Shown: in pieces, positions 18,601 through 28,900 of the stretch
Layout of the letters: each line of letters starts with the position of its first letter
Position numbering within the stretch: the stretch's first letter is position 1
Origin: Bacillus pumilus
Lineage (GTDB): Bacteria > Bacillota > Bacilli > Bacillales > Bacillaceae
DNA length: 64,000 nt
Assembly (NCBI RefSeq): GCF_024498355.1
Contig: NZ_CP101833.1
Span: 663,001 to 727,000 of the forward strand
Reading direction: 5' to 3'
The notes under the pieces: model-generated
What the model was told of the DNA's origin: nothing
The model's input: the letters and a program-made list of their open reading frames with translations, nothing else
Database searches by the model: none
Program-made: the position numbers and the translations under genes

Positions 18601-21600
18601 GCTTGGGAGGCGCTTGAGGATGCTGGCTGTGACCCTGACAGAATGGCTGGGAAAATTGGCGTTTATACAGGAACAAGTCCAAATCATGAGTGGCTGACGC
18701 GCTTTGCACATCAAATGGAAGCAACAGAGCAATTCAGTGCGATGCTGTTAAATGATCGTGAGTTCTTTAGTACGCAGCTTTCTTATAAATTGAATTTACA
18801 CGGGCCTAGTGTGACCATGCAGACAGCTTGTTCGACCTCACTTGTCAATATTGGCATGGCCTGTCAAGCATTATTGAATCAAGAATGTGATGCAGCGCTG
18901 GCTGGCGGTGTGACGGTCAGCTCTCCAGAAAATATCGGCTACATCTATCAAGATGGGATGATTCAATCAAAAGATGGCCATTGCCGTCCGTTTGACCAAG
19001 AGGCGAGCGGAACCATTTTCGGAGATGGAGCGGGGATTGTTCTGTTAAAACGTTACGAAGATGCCATCAGAGACGGCAATCCGATTCATGCTGTCATCAA
19101 AGGGGTTGGTGTGAATAATGATGGCAACCGGAAAGCTGGTTTTACAGCACCGAGTGTAGAAGGACAGGCAGAGGTTCTAAAAGAAACGTATGAAAAATCA
19201 GGCATAGATCCCGCTTCCATCGGTTATTTAGAAGCGCATGGAACAGGGACAAAAATGGGAGATCCAATCGAGGTATCTGCCCTTAGCCAAGTGTTCAAAG
19301 GAACAGAGCCGCTGACGATTCCAATCGGTTCTGTCAAAAGTAACGTTGGACACTTAAATAGTGCGGCAGGGATTGCCGGTCTGTTTAAAGCCATTTTGGC
19401 CATACAGCATAAAACGATCCCGCCGACCATTCATTATGAGTCGCCAAATGAGGATATTCCTTTCAAAGATACACCGTTTTATGTAAATCAAAAGGCGCTC
19501 TACTGGAAGGAAGCAGATGAGCCGAGAAGAGCGGGGGTCAGTTCTTTCGGAATTGGCGGAACGAACGCCCATATGATCATAGAAGAAGGAATACTGGTGA
19601 AGCAGAAACCAGCTTCTTTGCAAAAGCAGCTGCTCGTCCTATCTGCAAAAACGGACACCGCTTTAGCGGCAATGACGGATCAATTAAAGCACTATGTGAT
19701 ACATCATCCTCAAGTTCCGCTTGAAGATATCGCTTATACATTGCGCTATGGCAGAAAGCAATTTCCGTACCGAAAAGCCATTGTGCTCTCATCTGCTGAT
19801 GAATGGCTGCAGCAAAAACAACTTGAAACCAATGTGTTCCGAAGCAAAAAATGGCGTAAAGCTACCTTTATGTTCTCGGGTCAAGGCGCTCAATATGCTG
19901 GCATGATGCGCGGGTTATACGAAGCAGAGCCTGTGTTCAAATGGGAAGCAGACAGGTGCTTCAAATATGTCCTGGAAACGGAACAAGTTGATTTAAAGGC
20001 CATTGTTTTTTCAGAGGATGAAACAAACCAAGACATCACAAAAACATCAAATGCCCAGCCGCTTCTTTTCATATTCGAATACGCATTAGCAAAGCTGCTG
20101 CAGCATAGCGGCGTTGAGCCGGAATCGATGATTGGACACAGTATTGGCGAATACGTTGCCGCTTGTTTGTCAGGTGTCTTCTCACTGGAGTCTGCTTTAA
20201 CACTCGTGATGGCAAGAGGCAGAATGATGCAAGGCATGGAAAAAGGCGCCATGCTTAGTGTGCAATTACCGGAGGCAGAGCTTGGCTCGATGATCGATGA
20301 ATCGCTTTCCGTTGCTGCTGTCAATGCAAAAGACCTTTGTGTCGTCTCTGGGCAGGAAGAGCATGTCAACGCTTTTGAAAAGAAGCTGCAAGACAAAGGG
20401 ATTGTCACAAGACAGCTCCATACTTCCCATGCCTTTCATTCTTACATGATGGAGCCGATGCTGGAGGCGTTTCATCAATTCGTAGAGCAAGTGGAATTGC
20501 ATGAGCCGACGATTCCGTTCATCTCCAATGTGACAGGCACGTGGGCGACAAGTGAAGAGGTGATGACAGCATCTTATTGGACAAATCACCTTCGTGGAAC
20601 CGTTCGTTTTCATGCTGGCTTGTCTCAGCTATTCACCGATGAAGTACGAGCTTTCATTGAGGTAGGACCTGGAAACAGCTTGACAGCATTAGCGAAACGT
20701 CATGAAAACAAAGAGTCTCATCATGAAGTGCTGAATATGGTGAGACATGCAAGGGAACAAGCGGATGATCATGCGTATTTCTTAAAACGAATAGGAGAGC
20801 TATGGGCAGGAGGCTACGAGGTCAAGACGCAGCAAAGTCCAACTCAAGAGGAGCGTCAGCTTATCTCGCTGCCAACCTATCCATTCGAGCGTAAACGATA
20901 TTGGATTGAAGCAGGGAAGCCGGCTTCTCCTCCGCAGCTATCAGCTCATAAGGAAACGAAGAAGAAAGAGATGGGAGAATGGTTCTACCTGCCTTCATGG
21001 GAGCAGCAGCCGCTAGAACCAGTTTTCGAAAAAGAAACAGAAGAACAAACGTGGCTCATTTTCAGGGAACAGAATGCCTTTCATGAACTGTTTACACAAT
21101 CATTCAATCAACAAGGAATCAAGGCCATTTCTGTCACAAAGGGTGAAGCTTACCAAGAGCAAGGTCAATCGTTTACGATCAACCCGGCAGAAGGCCAGCA
21201 TTATCGAAACATGCTAGATTCATTGTCTAATAAAGGTGTCAATATCACTCGTATTCTGCATTTATGGGAAGCTGCAAAAGAAGATGACATCGCGAGTCGT
21301 CAAACCGCTTTTCAGGCACATATTGAAAAAGGCTATTACAGCTTAATTTTCTTATCTCAAGCCATTGCGGCTCAAAAAAATATTCGAGAATGCCGTCTGT
21401 TTACTGTCACTAGCGGGATTCAGCCAGTCACAGGGCATGAGACGATTTGTGCAGAGAAAAGTGCAATGCTTGGACCATGTAAAGTCATTTCACAGGAATA
21501 CCACCATATCAAATGCTGGAATATCGATGTGGAAGACGTGCCAGACATGATGTCTTGGAAGGAACAAACACTTGTCGATCTCATTGTGCAGGAAATCATG

Positions 21601-22911
21601 CAGCCTGGAAAGGACCAGCTTGTGGCGTATCGCAATCGTCAACGCTGGGTGCAGAGCTACAAACGTATGCCGCTGCAAAAAGAAGATGGCCTTCCGAAGA
21701 TGATCAGACCAAATGGCGTGTATCTCATCACAGGTGGATTAGGAGGCATCGGATTTGTTCTATCAAAGATGCTGGCGAAAGAAGGAAATGTACATCTTTA
21801 TTTAACAGGAAGAACGGCATTGCCGCCAAGAGGTGAATGGGCGTCATACGTTCATCAAGAAAATGCGGATGAAGCGCAGCGTACGAGAATTGAGAAAGTA
21901 CTCGAGCTTGAACGATTAGGTGCAACAGTTGAAGCGGTGCAGGCGAATGCGGGAAATCTTGATCAAATGAAGCATGTATTTGAGGCCATTCGTCAAAAAC
22001 ATGGCGGCGTTCATGGTGTGTTCCATGCGGCAGGATTACCAGGGAGTACATCCTTCCGAGCGATCAAAGATATACCTTCTACACTTGCGCAGGGAGAGGA
22101 TCAATTCCAATCAAAGGTGAAAGGGCTCGATGTGCTGGAGCAGCTGCTAGATCAAGAGCAAGCGGATTTTTGTCTCCTCTTTTCATCCATTAGCGCATTG
22201 CTTGGGGGCTTAGGATTCTCTGCTTACTCAGCGGCCAACTTATATATGGATGCATTTGCAGCTAGAATCAATCAACATAGTCAAACCCCGTGGATGTGTG
22301 TGAACTGGGATGCGTGGAATTTCTGGGGTGAGCTAGAATCGACAATTGGAGAATCGATTAATGAGCTTGCGATTTTACCAGAAGAGGGTGCCGAGCTGTT
22401 CCAATATGTTCTTTCTAATCGACAGAATCGTCACATGCTCGTGTCCACAGGTAGTCTTGATGAACGGATAGATCAATGGCTTTCACTAGAGCCTAAGGCA
22501 GCAGAGAGTGAGGATTCATATGAGGTGTCTAAGCACGAAAGGCCAGAGCTGAGCAATCCATATGTGGCTCCTCGAAATGAAACTGAAAAAGCGATCTGTC
22601 AAGTATGGCAGGACTTTATGGGCATGGAGCAAGTGGGCATTCACGACAACTTCTTTGATCTTGGCGCAAGTTCACTGGATATTGTTCAAGTCACCAATCG
22701 GTTAAATCAAGCACTTCAAACAAATGAAGCGGTTGTGACCTTGTTTACGTACCCATCTGTCGCAGAGCTTGCGAAATATATTAAGCCTTCTGATGAATCG
22801 AAGGAAGAATCGATGGAAGAAGAACTAGCCGTCGTCACATCAGGTGATCGAAGAGCTCGTTTTAAACAGCAACGGAATAAAAGATTGAGAGGCGGAATCG
22901 AGAATGAATGA
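15676..22911 (+). CDS. amiL: Bimodular type I PKS, AmiL-like: KS-degenerate AT-ACP-KS-AT-KR-ACP
   Basis: ATG at 15676 is chosen because GGGAGAA lies nine bases upstream; an in-frame ATG at 15658 directly abuts the previous stop. Module 1: ketosynthase with C181, then a shortened AT remnant (about 510-740) in which GHSxGE is replaced by GEGSGVW (611-617), so the serine position is glycine; no KR; ACP S823. Module 2: ketosynthase C1052, AT with S1489 in GHSIGE and HAFH (malonyl), ketoreductase (about 2010-2210; TGGLGGIG and YSAAN), ACP S2333 in GASSL. Module 1 leaves its keto group and module 2 reduces, matching the positions that in a dihydroisocoumarin become ring-closing carbon C4a and unoxygenated C6. 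Module 1 must be loaded by another AT. The stop overlaps the next start. Confidence 0.87.
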   Translation: MSDQEQWTESGLEIAVVGLAGTFPGAPDVQTFWENVSQGKESVTFFTDEELKAAGVDETLLKHPDYVKAKPYLQGAASFDADFFGYTPREASIMDPQIRLMHECTWHALEDAGYEPEQYDGLIGLYAGASSNLSWMGQHMSSLEKNEDVFQIMHLNDPSFASRVAYKLNLKGPSVSVQTACSTSLVAIHMACQGLIGGECDLALAGGVTLHQPQITGYQHQEGMIYSPDGHCRPFDEKAKGTIFGEGAGVVALKRLKDALEDGDFIYAVVKGSATNNDGSNKVGYTAPSVSGQASVIESALEMAETEPETISYIEAHGTGTPVGDPIEIEALTRAFQTDQQGFCRIGSVKANIGHLDAASGVAGFIKTVMMLHHRQFVPMPHFDKPNHRIPFDQTPFYVGTNKEEWKASQLPRRAGVSAFGIGGANAHVILEEAKPRKANNPDSSKELIVLSARSKHDMKNMTKNLKEYVSSHHELSLGEAAYTLQSGRRAFQYRKTFVCSTRDELLEQLQVLNEETVGRESALFKRMSMRLTGYHEAGLREYIKLYEKDHSFKTEVDRFISLIQSVLPIEKDQLFHSKQHGQAEVAMLIMTSAFAYQLRELGIEPDVWIGEGSGVWTALYAAGGLELTEAASIVYHLRDTQKVDQWLSTLPPKTLHQPVYIQQTGEELTTFQPSSAKRFLDMGQAVKPSLIEQESTALIIDLSMKQGIMVEKGAEKTTEPLDGDILQIAGVLWEMGVDLAFPLTDEKNRQRIPLPGYPFHKKDFSAQTKPMAAIEPYKPQEEKRVFTSLASLQKDIHDIVQTHFGFDQIDDESPFFEFGATSLDISQLAAKISERMDQKIDTVQLYRFATVASLSEYLFEEQAEREQTPASLPVKITSPEHTDIAIVGMAGRFPGASSLEDFWQRLVNGEEMIHFFTEEELKKAGLDASVYQHPNFIGAKGRLQHIEGFDADFFNYSAREAELMDPQFRLLHECAWEALEDAGCDPDRMAGKIGVYTGTSPNHEWLTRFAHQMEATEQFSAMLLNDREFFSTQLSYKLNLHGPSVTMQTACSTSLVNIGMACQALLNQECDAALAGGVTVSSPENIGYIYQDGMIQSKDGHCRPFDQEASGTIFGDGAGIVLLKRYEDAIRDGNPIHAVIKGVGVNNDGNRKAGFTAPSVEGQAEVLKETYEKSGIDPASIGYLEAHGTGTKMGDPIEVSALSQVFKGTEPLTIPIGSVKSNVGHLNSAAGIAGLFKAILAIQHKTIPPTIHYESPNEDIPFKDTPFYVNQKALYWKEADEPRRAGVSSFGIGGTNAHMIIEEGILVKQKPASLQKQLLVLSAKTDTALAAMTDQLKHYVIHHPQVPLEDIAYTLRYGRKQFPYRKAIVLSSADEWLQQKQLETNVFRSKKWRKATFMFSGQGAQYAGMMRGLYEAEPVFKWEADRCFKYVLETEQVDLKAIVFSEDETNQDITKTSNAQPLLFIFEYALAKLLQHSGVEPESMIGHSIGEYVAACLSGVFSLESALTLVMARGRMMQGMEKGAMLSVQLPEAELGSMIDESLSVAAVNAKDLCVVSGQEEHVNAFEKKLQDKGIVTRQLHTSHAFHSYMMEPMLEAFHQFVEQVELHEPTIPFISNVTGTWATSEEVMTASYWTNHLRGTVRFHAGLSQLFTDEVRAFIEVGPGNSLTALAKRHENKESHHEVLNMVRHAREQADDHAYFLKRIGELWAGGYEVKTQQSPTQEERQLISLPTYPFERKRYWIEAGKPASPPQLSAHKETKKKEMGEWFYLPSWEQQPLEPVFEKETEEQTWLIFREQNAFHELFTQSFNQQGIKAISVTKGEAYQEQGQSFTINPAEGQHYRNMLDSLSNKGVNITRILHLWEAAKEDDIASRQTAFQAHIEKGYYSLIFLSQAIAAQKNIRECRLFTVTSGIQPVTGHETICAEKSAMLGPCKVISQEYHHIKCWNIDVEDVPDMMSWKEQTLVDLIVQEIMQPGKDQLVAYRNRQRWVQSYKRMPLQKEDGLPKMIRPNGVYLITGGLGGIGFVLSKMLAKEGNVHLYLTGRTALPPRGEWASYVHQENADEAQRTRIEKVLELERLGATVEAVQANAGNLDQMKHVFEAIRQKHGGVHGVFHAAGLPGSTSFRAIKDIPSTLAQGEDQFQSKVKGLDVLEQLLDQEQADFCLLFSSISALLGGLGFSAYSAANLYMDAFAARINQHSQTPWMCVNWDAWNFWGELESTIGESINELAILPEEGAELFQYVLSNRQNRHMLVSTGSLDERIDQWLSLEPKAAESEDSYEVSKHERPELSNPYVAPRNETEKAICQVWQDFMGMEQVGIHDNFFDLGASSLDIVQVTNRLNQALQTNEAVVTLFTYPSVAELAKYIKPSDESKEESMEEELAVVTSGDRRARFKQQRNKRLRGGIENE

Positions 22912-25900
22912 TACAACGAATCACTATCATGGCGCAGAAATTGCTGTTATCGGTCTTGCAGGTCGTTTTCCAGGTGCCAAAAACGTAGAAGAGTACTGGG
23001 AGAATCTGAAAAAGGGAAAGGAAACAATCTCCTTTTTTACAGAGGAAGAATTACGGCGTGAAGGTACAGATGAAGCCTTATTGAAAAACCCCCGGTTTGT
23101 GAAAGCAAAAGGAATGCTTGATGATGTCGATTTATTTGATGCGGATTTCTTTGACTATACACCAAAGGAAGCGGCTATGATGGACCCGCAGTTCAGACTG
23201 TTTCATGAATGTGTTTGGACGGCGCTTGAGGATGCTGGGTACGATCCGTTTGAATATAAAGGTCAAATTGGCCTCTATACAGGTGCAGGAATCAATACAG
23301 AATGGGTCATGAGAGCGCTTCAAGGGGCTGCTCAGGGTGAGGACTCGAAAACACTGGAAGCCGCTGTTCTCAATATGCGTGACTATTTGGCGACGATGAT
23401 TTCATATAAATTAAATCTGAAGGGACCGAGCATGGTGGTGCAAACCGCCTGCTCGACCTCTATGGTGTCAATTCACTTAGCTGTTCAGGCTTTATTAAGC
23501 GGAGACTGTCATATGGCAGTTGCAGGCGGCGTGTCCATTCGTCTGCCGCAAAAATCGGGCTATCTGTATCAAGAAGGTATGATCCATTCATCTGATGGAC
23601 ATTGCCGCGTCTTTGATAACAAAGCCGATGGAACCGTTTTTGGTGATGGTGCAGGAGCTGTCATTTTAAAAAATTTAGAGGATGCCATTGAAGACGGGGA
23701 CCACATTTATGCTGTCATTAAAGGATCTTCTATTAATAATGATGGAAATAGAAAAGTAGGGTATACTGCGCCGAGTACAAAAGGCCAAGTATCAGCGATT
23801 AAGACAGCACTTCGAATGGCCGAGGTGGATCCTGAAAGCATTTCTTACATTGAAGCACATGGGACCGGAACAACGCTCGGAGACCCGATCGAAATTGAAG
23901 CACTCAAGCAAGCGTTTGATACAGATAAAAAAGGCTTTTGCCGCATTGGTTCTGTGAAATCAAATGTTGGTCATTTGAATGATGCTTCAGGTGTCGCCGG
24001 TTTTATTAAAACGGTCTTAAGCTTAAAGCATCAAGTGATTCCGCCGACGATTCATTTCGAGACGCCGAATGAAAAAATTGAATTTGCCGATTCACCTTTC
24101 GTTGTGAACACAGACTTGACACCATGGGGCGAGCAGGCAGCTCCTCGCCGGGCAGGTGTAAGCTCATTTGGAATTGGTGGAACAAACGCTCATGTCATTT
24201 TAGAAGAAGCACCGAATACACGTGTAGCAGCAGATAGCGCAGATGACAGTGAGCTTCTTTTATTATCTGCAAAAACACCAGCAGCCCTTGAGAAAATGAC
24301 GGACCGCCTTGCCGACTATTTGCTTCAGCATCAGCAGCATGTCCGTTTAGCGGATGTCGCCTATACGCTCCAAACAGGACGCCATCATTTCCCGCATAAG
24401 CGTGTGATTCTTGGAAGTGACACAGCTGACATGTTACAAGCGCTGAATCAAAGGTCAAAAGAGGTGGTCAAGACGGCCAGTTCTCAAACATCGAGCCGGC
24501 CTGTCGTCTTTCTTTTCCCAGGCCAAGGATCTCAATATGTGGACATGGGGCGTCAGCTTTATGACAAGTATCCAGTCTTTAAGGAAGCGCTGGATCAATG
24601 CTTGGAGCAATTCAAACAGCATGTTTCAGTTGATTCATTCAGCATTTTATTTTCAACAGAAGTAAGTGATGACCGTCAGCTGATCAACCAAACAGAATAT
24701 ACGCAGCCGCTCCTGTTTAGTATTGAATACGCTTTGGCTAAATTGTTGATTCATTTTGGGATAAAGCCGCAGGCGATGATCGGTCACAGTATTGGAGAAT
24801 ACACAGCAGCTGCTGTGTCTGGTTTACTATCTGTAGAAGATGCCATAGATCTCGTGTCTTACCGTGGACAACTCATTAGCCAGCTTCCGAAAGGCTCTAT
24901 GCTGAGTATTCCTTTGAGTGAACAGAAGGTGCTGCCACATTTGACAGATGATCTTTCACTCGCCGCAGTAAATGGTCCTGAGTTATGTGTGGTGTCAGGC
25001 GAGACTGCAGCCATTGATGCACTCGCTGAGAAGCTAGAGGCTGCTGGACATGGGTGCAGAAAGCTTCACACCTCTCATGCCTTCCATTCGAGTATGATGG
25101 ATGACATCCTCCCATCATTCAAAGAAAAATTAGCAGAGTATCGATTGAATGCACCGTCTATCCCGTATATTTCTAACGTCACGGGTACGTGGATTGAAAA
25201 TGAAGCGGTGCAAGACCCAGCATACTGGGCCGATCACTTGCGGCAAGCGGTCCGTTTCCGTGATGGGGCAGAGACATTATTAACGGAGCTTGATCCCATT
25301 TTCATTGAAGTCGGACCGGGGAATACGTTAAGTGCCTTTATTCGCCAAGCCGCTAAGGAACACCATCAGCAGCCGATTCCATTGATGCGTCACCCGAAAG
25401 AAGAGGCAGCAGACGACCGCTACCTGCTGGGCAGGCTGGGTGACATCTGGCTTCAAGGAGTGCCGGTTGACTGGACAAAATTAAGACAACACAAATCAAT
25501 TCAAAAAGTATCCCTGCCGACCTATCCGTTTGAACGACAACGATATTGGATTGAAAAGGTAGATACATCAGCACTCTCTTCGTCTTCAGGTGTGCAAATG
25601 GTGGTGCCGAAGGAAAACAAGGGGCAGGAAATAGAGGAAAACAATCAAGGCAAAGACGCAGCAGCGAGCGACATTGAGGCAACACTAAAGCGGATGTGGA
25701 AAGACATTTTAGGAATCGAAAAGGTGGAAAGGGACGATCATTTCTTTGAGCTTGGCGGACATTCGTTAAATGCGACCGGTCTGATTTCTCAAATTCACAA
25801 AGAGTTTGGTGTAGAACTTACGCTCACAGACATGTTCAACAATCCGACGATTGAAAAGCTACAAGCATTCATCGAAAAGGCAGAGAAGCATCAATATTTC

Positions 25901-28900
25901 AAGATTGAACCAGTGGAAAAGAAAGACACGTATCCATTATCTGCTGCTCAAAGACGGACGTTCCTCATTCATCAGCGTATTGGTCAAGTGACCTCATACA
26001 ACATGCCGATGGCACTAAGATGTAAAGGTGAAATTGACGTCGAGCGTTTTGAGCAGACCTTCAAGCAATTAATTGATCGTCATGAAACCTTGCGAACGAC
26101 CTTTGAATTAAAAGATGGAGAACCGGTTCAGCGGGTCCATAATGAATACCAGTTTGCTGTTGAAATGACAGAGGCGAAGGAAGAGGAATTAGAAGCACAA
26201 ATCGATGAATTCATTCGCCCATTTGACTTAAAGGCTGCACCATTGATCCGTGTGCGTTTTGTGAAAATCGCAGCAGATGATCATCTCTTATTAGTTGATA
26301 TGCATAATATTGTGGCTGATGGTGCGAGCATGAACATCTTTATTAAAGAATTTACTGAGCTTTATCGAGGGGAAGCCTTGCCTGAACTTACTGTTCAATA
26401 TAAGGATTATGCAGAATGGCAGGATCAGTATTTCCGCAGTGAGATGTTTCAAAAGCAGCAGAATTATTGGAAGGAGCAAGTGGGCTCAAACGTTCCAACC
26501 TTGACGATGCCATATGATTTTGAACGGAAGGAACAATCCTTCTTAGGAAGAGCGATCAAATTTAATATTGAACCGCACATCGTCGAAAAAATTGAACAGC
26601 TCGCTGAACGATTTCAGCTGACAAACAATGTCATCTTGTTCCAGCTATATGGTCTGCTGCTCTCACGTTATGCCGATCAGGAGGAGCTGATTGTCGGTTC
26701 TCTTGTTGCTGGAAGACGTCACGCAGATATTGAACATACAATTGGCATGTTTACGAACTTCCTGCCAATTAAACTAGACATGGTACAAGATGTATCCTTT
26801 ACAGAGCAATTGGCTCAAACAAAGCAAGTCCTGCTTGATGCTTATGATCATCAAGAATATCCATTTGATCAAATGGTCGAGCATCTAAATCCAAAAACAA
26901 GACCGCATCGCAATCCATTCTTTGATACGATGCTCATTTATCATAATGAGTACGATCCAAATATTAAAATTGAAGCGGATGGACTGACCTTTGAAACGCA
27001 TGAGTTTGCTAAGGGAATTTCCAAGCTCGATATGAAAATGGATGTTGTCAGAGAGGTAACAGGCGAGTTAAAGTGCGTTCTTCAATACAATCTTGCTCTG
27101 TTTGAACATGAGACGATGCAAGCTTTCGTGAAACACTTCCAGCACTTGGTCGAACAGGCTGTTCAAGCACCTGATCAATTGCTCAAGGATTTTACTGTGC
27201 TTTCAGAGGAAGAAGAACGATTGGCAAAAGAGAAAAGAGAGCGTGCAGAGAAAAAAGCACCACTTGTGCTGACAGTCAGCTCCACGTTTACGGCAGATCC
27301 AGTCGCTCCTTACATTCAGTACTGGGCTAAGCAGTTTGATGTGCAGCTCGATGTTCAATTTGCACCGTATGGGCAGGTCTATCAGGAATTGTTAAACGAA
27401 CGCAGTCTCATCTCACAGAAGAAAAATGGAGCCAACCTTCTACTCATTCGTTTGGAGGATATCACGGGTCCAGCTCATCTATCACTTGAAGAAAAGAAAA
27501 AGCTGGCCTCAGAACATGCTGGAGAGCTTGCCAACGTTCTGAAATTAAAAACGAAACATAACCTATATTTTGTTGGCATTTTGCCAATGAGTACTGCTTT
27601 TAAAGACACCCTGCAAGACGTGGAACAAGAGTGGATCGCCCAGTTATCTGAGATGAGCGGCGTTCAGTTAATCGACTGCCGCCAGCTTGCTCAGCAATAT
27701 CAGATTGAAGAGATTTTTGATGAAAAAGGAGAGCAAGCCGCGCATCTCCCATTCACTGAAGCCTTTTGTGGAGCAATTGGTACAAAAGTCGCGCGAGAGA
27801 TTGTTGCATGGCAAGGTGCACCATTTAAAGTAGCGGCCATTGACTGCGATCATACACTTTGGAGAGGTGTCGTTTCAGAAGACGGCGTGGAAGGCATCGA
27901 GATCACGCCAGAACATCAAATGCTCCAGCGCTTTTTAAAACAAAAGCAACAAGAGGGGATGCTGCTTGTCCTAAGCAGCAGGAATAATGAAGAAGATGTG
28001 TGGCGTGTGTTTGAAAACCACCCGGATATGATCTTGCAAAAAGAGGATATTGTCGACTGGCGGATCAATTGGGAAAGTAAACCGGACCATCTAAAAGAGA
28101 TGGCAGATTCACTGAACCTTTCATTATCTCAGTTTATTTTCTTAGATGATGACTCAGCGCAGTGCTTGCGTATGAATGAAGAGCTACCTGAAGTGATGAC
28201 ACTGCTGTTACCTGCTAATGAAAAAGCCATTCCGTTATTTACCCAGCATGCTTGGGCATTTGACCGCTATGATGTCACCGATGAGGATAGAGGGCGGACA
28301 ATGAGCTATCAGGCTGAAAAAGCGCGTCAAAAAGAGCGAGCAGAGTCGCCGTCAATGGAGCAATTTTTAAAAGATTTGAATTTGAACATGAGCGTAACAG
28401 AATGGGGAGAGCAGCACCTTGCCCGGGTGGCTCAGATGAGCAGTCGCATTAACCAATTCCGTTTAAATGATCAGCGCTTTGATGAACAGCAGCTGAGAGA
28501 GCGGATGGAGAATGAGCATGTTCAAGGCTGGATCATTGAGGCAGCGGATCGCTTCAGTCATGAAGGGATTGTAGGCGCCATCTTGGCACATCATGCGAAT
28601 GAAACGTTGAAAATTGATGCATGGATGCTGAGCTGCCGTGCTCTAGGGAAAGGGATTGAGCAAAAATGTCTGACATGGCTCGCTGAATACAGCCGTCAGC
28701 ACCAACTTTCTACCATTGAATTTACGTTTGCATCTACTGGACGTAATCAGCTATTCAAGTCATTTATGGAAGAGCATCAGATGCAGGAGATTGAGGGTCA
28801 GCAAACATATCGAATACAAGTGGAAGAAATCGGTTCATTGAGTGATCACATTCAAATCGTCAATCAACTGTCATCTCGTCAGCACTCAGCTGGAGAAATA